From an uncultured bacterium (GTDB taxonomy: Bacteria > Verrucomicrobiota > Kiritimatiellia > RFP12 > UBA1067), in NCBI GenBank assembly GCA_902779565.1, contig CACZCD010000012.1, positions 1-35,030 of the forward strand: a stretch of DNA of 35,030 nt, written 5' to 3'. The notes beneath the pieces were generated by a model that saw only the letters and a list, made by a program, of their open reading frames with translations, did not search any database and was not told where the DNA came from. This document shows, piece after piece, positions 30,332 to 35,030 of the stretch; within the stretch, counting starts at the first letter, position 1; each line of letters begins with the position of its first letter. The position numbers were made by a program, and so were the translations under genes.

Positions 30332-31512
30332 CTGCCGTCACGGAGAGGGCTTTCCGCGAAACGCTCGACGCGCTCGGACTCAACCCCGAGAAGGGGGCGT
30401 GGGATTCGATCCGCCACTTCAACCTCGTGATGGAATTAGAGGCGCGGTGGGGCGCGAAGATCCCGATCCAGGATGTCGAAAAGCTCCAGTCGTTCTCCGA
30501 TTTCTATTTCCGCGTGCCTTGCCGTCCGGCGAAGGTGCTGGCGGTGGATGCGGATAACACGCTCTGGGACGGAATCGTCAGCGAAGACGGTGCGGCGGAC
30601 GTGGAACCGTATGCGGCGTTTCAGCGCGGGCTGTTGGCGCTGAAGGCGAAGGGTGTTTTGCTTGTGCTGCTCAGCAAGAACGATCCGCCGGACGGCGGCC
30701 GTTCGCTGATCGAACAGGTGTTCGCGCGTGCAGACATGCCGCTTTCGCTTAACGACTTTGCGTTTGTCGGCGTGAGCTGGGAGCCGAAGCCGGGCGCGCT
30801 TCTGGCGGCGGCGAAGGCGCTCAATGTCGGGACGGACAGCTTTGTCTTCGTGGACGACAATCCGCACGAGCGCGCACAGATGAAGGCGCATCTTCCCGAA
30901 GTGATGGTCGTGGAGGAGATGGAGAGCTGGCAGACGAAGGGGATGGAAGGTCTCGCCGAGAGTCTGGGCGACACCTACTTCGCAGAGGCGGGACGGACGG
31001 AGGAGGATCGGTTGCGGGCGCAGCGCCCCGTCATTCTCTCGGAGCCGGGACTTGCGGAAGCGGCTTTTGTTCGGGGCGACTATCTCAAGACGCTGGAGCT
31101 GAAGGTCGCGTCCTCGCGTGCCGAGGAGGCGGATGTGCCACGGCTCGCGCAGATGGCGGGCAAGACGAACCAGTTCAACGCCACGACGATCCGCCGGAAC
31201 GAGGAGGAGTTCCGCGCGCTGCTGGCGGATCCGGCGAAACGCGTGTACGTATTCCGTTTGAGCGACAAGTTCGGTGCGATGGGGATCGTGTGTTTTGTGG
31301 TGGCGGATGTTGCCGTGCGTCGCATCACCGATTTTGTGATGAGCTGCCGCGCGATGGGGCGCACGCTGGAGTTCTTTGCGTATCGCCATGTGTGCCAGGA
31401 TCTCGGCGCGGAGACCGTCCCGATCGACTTCCGCGCCACGGCCAAGAACGGTCCCTTCGCGGCCTTTCTCGAAAAGCTGGCGCACGGCGAGCGCGAAACC
31501 TTCTGCGTGTGA
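30328..31512 (+). CDS. ACP-FkbH fusion: N-terminal acyl carrier domain plus HAD-like glyceryl transferase
   Basis: 394 residues. Residues about 1-60 look like an acyl carrier protein: WDSIRHFNLVMELE with Ser27 as likely phosphopantetheine site, then KIPIQDVEKLQSF. Residues about 68-200 are the HAD domain: DADNTLWDGIVSEDG (D74, D76), LLSKND, WEPKPG and FVFVDDNPHER. Residues about 230-394 are the GNAT-like C-terminal half typical of FkbH proteins: GKTNQFNATTIRR, LSDKFGAMGIV and MSCRAMGRTLEFF. FkbH enzymes take 1,3-bisphosphoglycerate, remove phosphate and load a glyceryl group onto an ACP; a built-in ACP would make this self-loading. Many FkbH proteins have Cys before SKN; here it is Leu, which questions the thioester step. 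ATGA overlap with the KAS III gene. Last gene of the operon; no terminator hairpin with T-run recognised after it. Confidence 0.85.
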   Translation: MTAVTERAFRETLDALGLNPEKGAWDSIRHFNLVMELEARWGAKIPIQDVEKLQSFSDFYFRVPCRPAKVLAVDADNTLWDGIVSEDGAADVEPYAAFQRGLLALKAKGVLLVLLSKNDPPDGGRSLIEQVFARADMPLSLNDFAFVGVSWEPKPGALLAAAKALNVGTDSFVFVDDNPHERAQMKAHLPEVMVVEEMESWQTKGMEGLAESLGDTYFAEAGRTEEDRLRAQRPVILSEPGLAEAAFVRGDYLKTLELKVASSRAEEADVPRLAQMAGKTNQFNATTIRRNEEEFRALLADPAKRVYVFRLSDKFGAMGIVCFVVADVAVRRITDFVMSCRAMGRTLEFFAYRHVCQDLGAETVPIDFRATAKNGPFAAFLEKLAHGERETFCV

Positions 31513-31526
31513 GAAGTGGATGTTTT

Positions 31527-31535
31527 TGGTATAAT
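31527..31535 (+). promoter_or_regulatory. Extended -10 promoter (TGGTATAAT)
   Basis: Perfect TATAAT at 31530-31535 preceded by TGG within TTTTTGG, 15 nt after the FkbH stop and 37 nt before ATG 31573. It gives the following secreted protein its own promoter. Confidence 0.75.
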
Positions 31536-31572
31536 GCAAATTTCAATTTAAGAGCAGGAAAGGTGGTTGACC

Positions 31573-34500
31573 ATGAACATTAAGCGTTCCGCTTGGCTTG
31601 TTGCGGCATTTGCGATGCTGGCGTCGTGTGCGTATGGGGCTTGGGCGCCGGAAGAGATAGTTGTCGCGGGACGGAACGAAACCGTGACGTTGAACGTGCC
31701 CGATCAGGACGTGGAATCGGTTCCTGGCAATGTCTTTATTGGCTCTGGTGGCGCCTTGCACAAGACGGGCGGCGGACTGCTGACGATGCCGCTCGAGAAG
31801 TTCGTGCAGGGCACTGAGGTCACGGTAGGGGTGCGCGAGGGCGCGGTGCGGATTGCGGCATTCGACCCGGAGAACTTCAATTTCAGCGAACCATACGATA
31901 CACTTGAGAAGGCGGCGCTGTGGCTGGACGCGTCTGCCGACGGGAAAGTTCTGTACACCAGCTCGAACGATGTGGATTGGGTTGACGGTTGGCTTGACGT
32001 CCGAGAGACGGGGAACGAGACGGACGGTTACGAGTACTTGCGCGCACTGCCGAACCTCGACCCGGCGAACCTTGCGCCGACGCTGGTGGAGACAAATGGG
32101 GTGAAGGCCATCTGGTTCGGCAAGTACGGTTCCGGACGGTCTATGGACTGGTGCGACGCAGACGGCGCGATCGTGACGTTCTCGAACATACGGCACGCCT
32201 TCATCCTGTATGGCGTGTACGAGAGCCACGGTTTCGTTCTCGGTCTGGCGAAAGGCGACCGGACAGATGGCGGCACGCCCACCTTCCACATTGCCTCTTC
32301 CAGTGCTGGCTCTCCGACGGATTCCATCGGTACGAAGTACTACACCGACGCAGCCGCCGTCTATACGGGGCGCACGTTCGTGAACGGCGAGATGGTGGAC
32401 GCCAGCAAGAACGGACAGCTCAAGCAACAACAGTTCCAGCTGCTCGAATACGACTGCTGCGGAAGGCCGGGGAGGGCCTCCAACTTCTTCAACGACCGCA
32501 ACTACTTCTCGAAAAACTCCAGTTACCCATCGGCTGGCGGCAACCGCATCGGCGGCGACTACATCGCAGAGGCGCTCATCTTCACGAACGAACTGACAGA
32601 GGCGGAGCGGATTTCCGTTGAGGCGTACCTGATGAACAAGCATCTGGGCGTGCGTGCACCGAAGGTTAAGGTCGTCCTCGCGGAAGATGCCACGGCGCTG
32701 GTGGAGGCGAACGCGTTGCGCGATTCGTTCATCACGGGCGACGGGACGCTGATGGTGGCGGATAATGCCGCCGACCTGCTCGCGATGCCGAACTTCGACT
32801 TTGCGGGACTGTTCGACATCGGGGGAGGCACGTACAGTCTCGGCAACCTGTTCGCGCTCATGATGTTCGACGGCGACCGCATTACGGTCTCGCAGGATGG
32901 TTATCGGCTGCCGACGGCGAGCCTGACAAGCGATGCCGGGGTGGGGCAGGTAGTGAAGGAGGGCAGCGGCCCGGCCTTGTTCACGCGAATCCCTGAAACG
33001 GTGGGCACCGTTTCCGTGAATGGAGGCACGCTGCGTCTTGCCGCCCCGCCGCGGAAGCAGAATCCAATCGTTCCGGGCAGCGTCACGGAAGTCGTCTTCC
33101 AGAACCCGGACTTCGAGGAGGTGGGACCGACGACAAACGCCGAGTACAAGTCTGAGCAGATGGTTGCGCACTGGAACCTCGTGGGGGTTAAGAACGGCAC
33201 CCATTGCGCGATCTTCATAGGCGGGGACGGCACCGGAAGCGGTTGGGGAACTACGGGAACCCCGTATCAAAGTCCGCTTCCGACGCCCGATGGCGGCATG
33301 GCGCTGATGTTAAAGGGCGATGCTTCGGCCTGGACATCGATCGACATCCCGACCGATGGCATCTACGACATCAGTTTCCTATCTGCGCCGAGAAACGGCT
33401 ACGGCAACAGGATGTTTGACATTTGCATCGGGCCTTCGGCAGACAATCTCGTGACGGTCGGAAGCTTTACGGTTTCTGATTTCGTATGGCGTCCGTTCCG
33501 CGTGCGCACGCCGTTGCTCAAGGCTGGCGCGAATCAGCAGTTCTGGTTCAGAAACTGGGCTGAAGGCACGGACAAGGCCGTCGCCGTTGACTGCATACGG
33601 ATGACGCTTGTCACCGATCTGGCTCCCGGCACCATCCCCGTGCCGAACGGTTCGTTTGAGCTGAGAGGTGCTTCATTCGTCGATGCAACGTTGCGCACGA
33701 ACAATCTTGTGACGGGTTGGACGCTGACGCAGACGAACGGATGGACCAGCGGAGCGCCATCGGCGGCGTTCACCACGCCCGCGATGGATAGTGGTGTGTT
33801 GGACCGCTTCGACTACGGGCACAACCGATCCGGCACCGTGCAGCTGTTGCTTGGCGGTACGGGGGCTAAGGCCGAGACTACGTTCACGCCTGCCACGGGC
33901 GGCGTGTACAGGCTGAAGGGCCTCGTCGCCTGCTACCGTTCCACCTCAATACGACACAGCACCACCTACGTGAATGCCCGCCTGACATCCGGCGGCACGG
34001 TGAAGGATCTTGGCACGCTTGCCGTATCCGTGTACCGCCTTACGGAAATGAAATGGCCGAATGCCGTAAGCGTTGCGGCCGGTGAGGAGGTGACGCTTAC
34101 GCTCGAAAGCCGCGACGCCGCCGTGCTGGAGGCGTTTACGCTGATCGACGATCTTGAACTGACACCGGCTGTCGAGAAAGCTGACGAACTGCTCGCGGCG
34201 GGCGGATTCGAGACGGCGGCGGTTTGGCATCTCACACAGCTTTACACGAAGCCGGGCAGTGTCGGTGCGAGCGCGCGCAGAGACTACCCCACCACAGCGC
34301 CGGTGTACGTCAACGCCTACGGGACGGAACGTTACGAAGGAAAATACATGTACTGCCTCGTGCAGAACGACATCGTGTGGCAGCAGATCGAGTTCCCGTC
34401 CGCCGGACTCTACAGGCTGAGCTATTTCGGGCATACGCGCAAGGACAACATCACCGATAAGGGGCTTAATCCGGTGAAGGCGTTCTGGGTGGCGGAAGGC

Positions 34501-34914
34501 AGCACGGTGACGAACTGGATCGGGACGGCCACGCCGAAATCCACGAACTTCGTGGAGTGCGTGTTCACGTTCAAGGTTCCGTCCGCGACCCGTGCGACAT
34601 TCGGTCTTCAGGGCGGGACGGAGCCGACGAACGGCAATGAGGGCGACCACACCACGGTGCTGGACGGCGTGTCGCTGAAGCGGGTGTTTTCGGAGAACGG
34701 CGGGTTGCCGGACGTGCCGGAAGGCTTGACGGTGCGGGTGGCCGCAGACGCAAAGCTTTCACTCGACTACGACGGGACGCTGGAGCTTCGCGCGCTCTAT
34801 CTCGGTGGCCATGCGGCGAGGGGGCTTATCACGTCGGCGACGCATCCGCAGTATGTGTCGGGTGTCGGCGAAATCTACGTGAAGCCGCGGGGGGCCGTTT
34901 TCACCATCCGCTGA
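31573..34914 (+). CDS. Large secreted LamG-like/jelly-roll-repeat protein
   Basis: 1113 residues from ATG 31573; a TTG two codons earlier is open, but AGGAAAGGTGG fits the ATG. Signal peptide: RSAWLVAAFAMLASCAYGAWA. Residues about 25-100 resemble an autotransporter-strand-repeat start (IGSGGALHKTGGGLLTM). Residues about 105-360 resemble a LamG/concanavalin-like domain (EKAALWLDASADGKVLY; ending IFTNELTEAERISVEAYLMN, a frequent end to such modules). Then three related beta-sandwich units begin near 511 (NPDFEEVGPT), 690 (VPNGSFELRG) and 874 (AAGGFETAAVW), each with a later YDISF/YRLKG/YRLSY strand; these look like carbohydrate-binding or DUF642-like folds. No catalytic domain was recognised. 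The last 13 residues, IYVKPRGAVFTIR, match the ending of the 7696-10314 protein in pattern. Probably a surface or secreted glycan-binding protein. Confidence 0.8.
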   Translation: MNIKRSAWLVAAFAMLASCAYGAWAPEEIVVAGRNETVTLNVPDQDVESVPGNVFIGSGGALHKTGGGLLTMPLEKFVQGTEVTVGVREGAVRIAAFDPENFNFSEPYDTLEKAALWLDASADGKVLYTSSNDVDWVDGWLDVRETGNETDGYEYLRALPNLDPANLAPTLVETNGVKAIWFGKYGSGRSMDWCDADGAIVTFSNIRHAFILYGVYESHGFVLGLAKGDRTDGGTPTFHIASSSAGSPTDSIGTKYYTDAAAVYTGRTFVNGEMVDASKNGQLKQQQFQLLEYDCCGRPGRASNFFNDRNYFSKNSSYPSAGGNRIGGDYIAEALIFTNELTEAERISVEAYLMNKHLGVRAPKVKVVLAEDATALVEANALRDSFITGDGTLMVADNAADLLAMPNFDFAGLFDIGGGTYSLGNLFALMMFDGDRITVSQDGYRLPTASLTSDAGVGQVVKEGSGPALFTRIPETVGTVSVNGGTLRLAAPPRKQNPIVPGSVTEVVFQNPDFEEVGPTTNAEYKSEQMVAHWNLVGVKNGTHCAIFIGGDGTGSGWGTTGTPYQSPLPTPDGGMALMLKGDASAWTSIDIPTDGIYDISFLSAPRNGYGNRMFDICIGPSADNLVTVGSFTVSDFVWRPFRVRTPLLKAGANQQFWFRNWAEGTDKAVAVDCIRMTLVTDLAPGTIPVPNGSFELRGASFVDATLRTNNLVTGWTLTQTNGWTSGAPSAAFTTPAMDSGVLDRFDYGHNRSGTVQLLLGGTGAKAETTFTPATGGVYRLKGLVACYRSTSIRHSTTYVNARLTSGGTVKDLGTLAVSVYRLTEMKWPNAVSVAAGEEVTLTLESRDAAVLEAFTLIDDLELTPAVEKADELLAAGGFETAAVWHLTQLYTKPGSVGASARRDYPTTAPVYVNAYGTERYEGKYMYCLVQNDIVWQQIEFPSAGLYRLSYFGHTRKDNITDKGLNPVKAFWVAEGSTVTNWIGTATPKSTNFVECVFTFKVPSATRATFGLQGGTEPTNGNEGDHTTVLDGVSLKRVFSENGGLPDVPEGLTVRVAADAKLSLDYDGTLELRALYLGGHAARGLITSATHPQYVSGVGEIYVKPRGAVFTIR

Positions 34915-34932
34915 TTCAGTTGAGGAGGAAAC

Positions 34933-35030
34933 ATGAAGAGATTAACGGGGCTGCTGGCTGTCGCCGCGTCGCTTGCCGCTACGGGCGCTTGGGGGATCAG
35001 GGATGCGGAGCTTGAGAAGGGGTTCTTCGA
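34933..35030 (+). CDS. Start of a secreted protein (3' end outside window)
   Basis: Only 32 codons are visible. ATG 34933 follows a strong TGAGGAGGA ribosome site 4-5 nt upstream and lies 18 nt after the previous stop, so it is probably in the same operon. The visible part is a signal peptide (RLTGLLAVAASLAATGAWG) and the first mature residues. No function can be given. Confidence 0.75.
   Translation, partial: MKRLTGLLAVAASLAATGAWGIRDAELEKGFF

Noticed and set aside
28845-31512. Aryl polyene gene cluster
   Set aside because: A DUF3261-like lipoprotein and one KAS III are not enough: no dehydratase, ketoreductase, aromatic starter enzyme or second ketosynthase is in the window.
31567-31572. 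TTG start for the LamG/jelly-roll protein
   Set aside because: The ATG at 31573 is better spaced from AGGAAAGGTGG and gives a normal signal peptide start.

Overview
The window is high-GC, densely packed bacterial DNA. Its style suggests a member of the PVC superphylum, most likely a gut or rumen Kiritimatiellota-type organism. This is inferred from gene content: very large secreted proteins with autotransporter-type strand repeats but no barrel, glycoside-hydrolase-like secreted proteins, a HisI variant, and TatA beside a Tat substrate. No rRNA, tRNA, CRISPR array, insertion sequence or phage gene was seen.

Layout. 1-5192: the 3' part of a giant secreted protein with calcium-binding repeats, a cysteine-rich stretch and an alpha/beta-hydrolase module, overlapping a small secreted Ig-like protein of visibly lower GC. 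5204-7604: a leaderless-looking gene that appears to be a chimera (N-terminus of a restriction-modification protein joined to the C-terminal domain of a secreted glycosidase-like protein), then a family-10-like TIM-barrel glycosidase. 7696-10314 (minus): an autotransporter-strand-repeat protein with a discoidin-like region. 10315-10751: a divergent regulatory region with a perfect 10-bp inverted repeat and a 14-bp tandem duplication. 10752-13156: a sodium:solute symporter coupled to a DapA/NanA-family aldolase. 13153-13860 (minus): a Bax-inhibitor-1-like membrane protein.

13932-26871: a long same-strand run comprising a small membrane-anchored coiled-coil protein, HisI, TatA, a secreted esterase, a Tat-exported metallophosphoesterase, a thioredoxin-fold giant, an M20 peptidase, a C69 peptidase fused to a glycosidase-like half, glycerate kinase and a GntP-family permease. 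The last two plausibly take up and phosphorylate glycerate.

26946-31512: a compact four-gene operon: seven-heme membrane cytochrome, DUF3261-like lipoprotein, KAS III-like ketosynthase and an ACP-FkbH fusion. KAS III + ACP + FkbH is the recognised core of glyceryl-ACP/tetronate-type chemistry; finding it coupled to a multiheme cytochrome and a lipoprotein is the most system-like novelty here. 31527-35030: a LamG/jelly-roll secreted protein and the start of another secreted protein.

Window-wide signals. (1) Every TATAAT found on either strand is preceded by TGn and lies just upstream of a start codon, so extended -10 promoters seem to be the rule; two are so close to the ATG that the transcript should be leaderless or nearly so. 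(2) Degenerate heptanucleotide tandem repeats occur at four separate places, three of them wholly inside coding sequence. (3) Two unrelated giant secreted proteins end in the same 13-residue pattern finishing in Ile-Arg.
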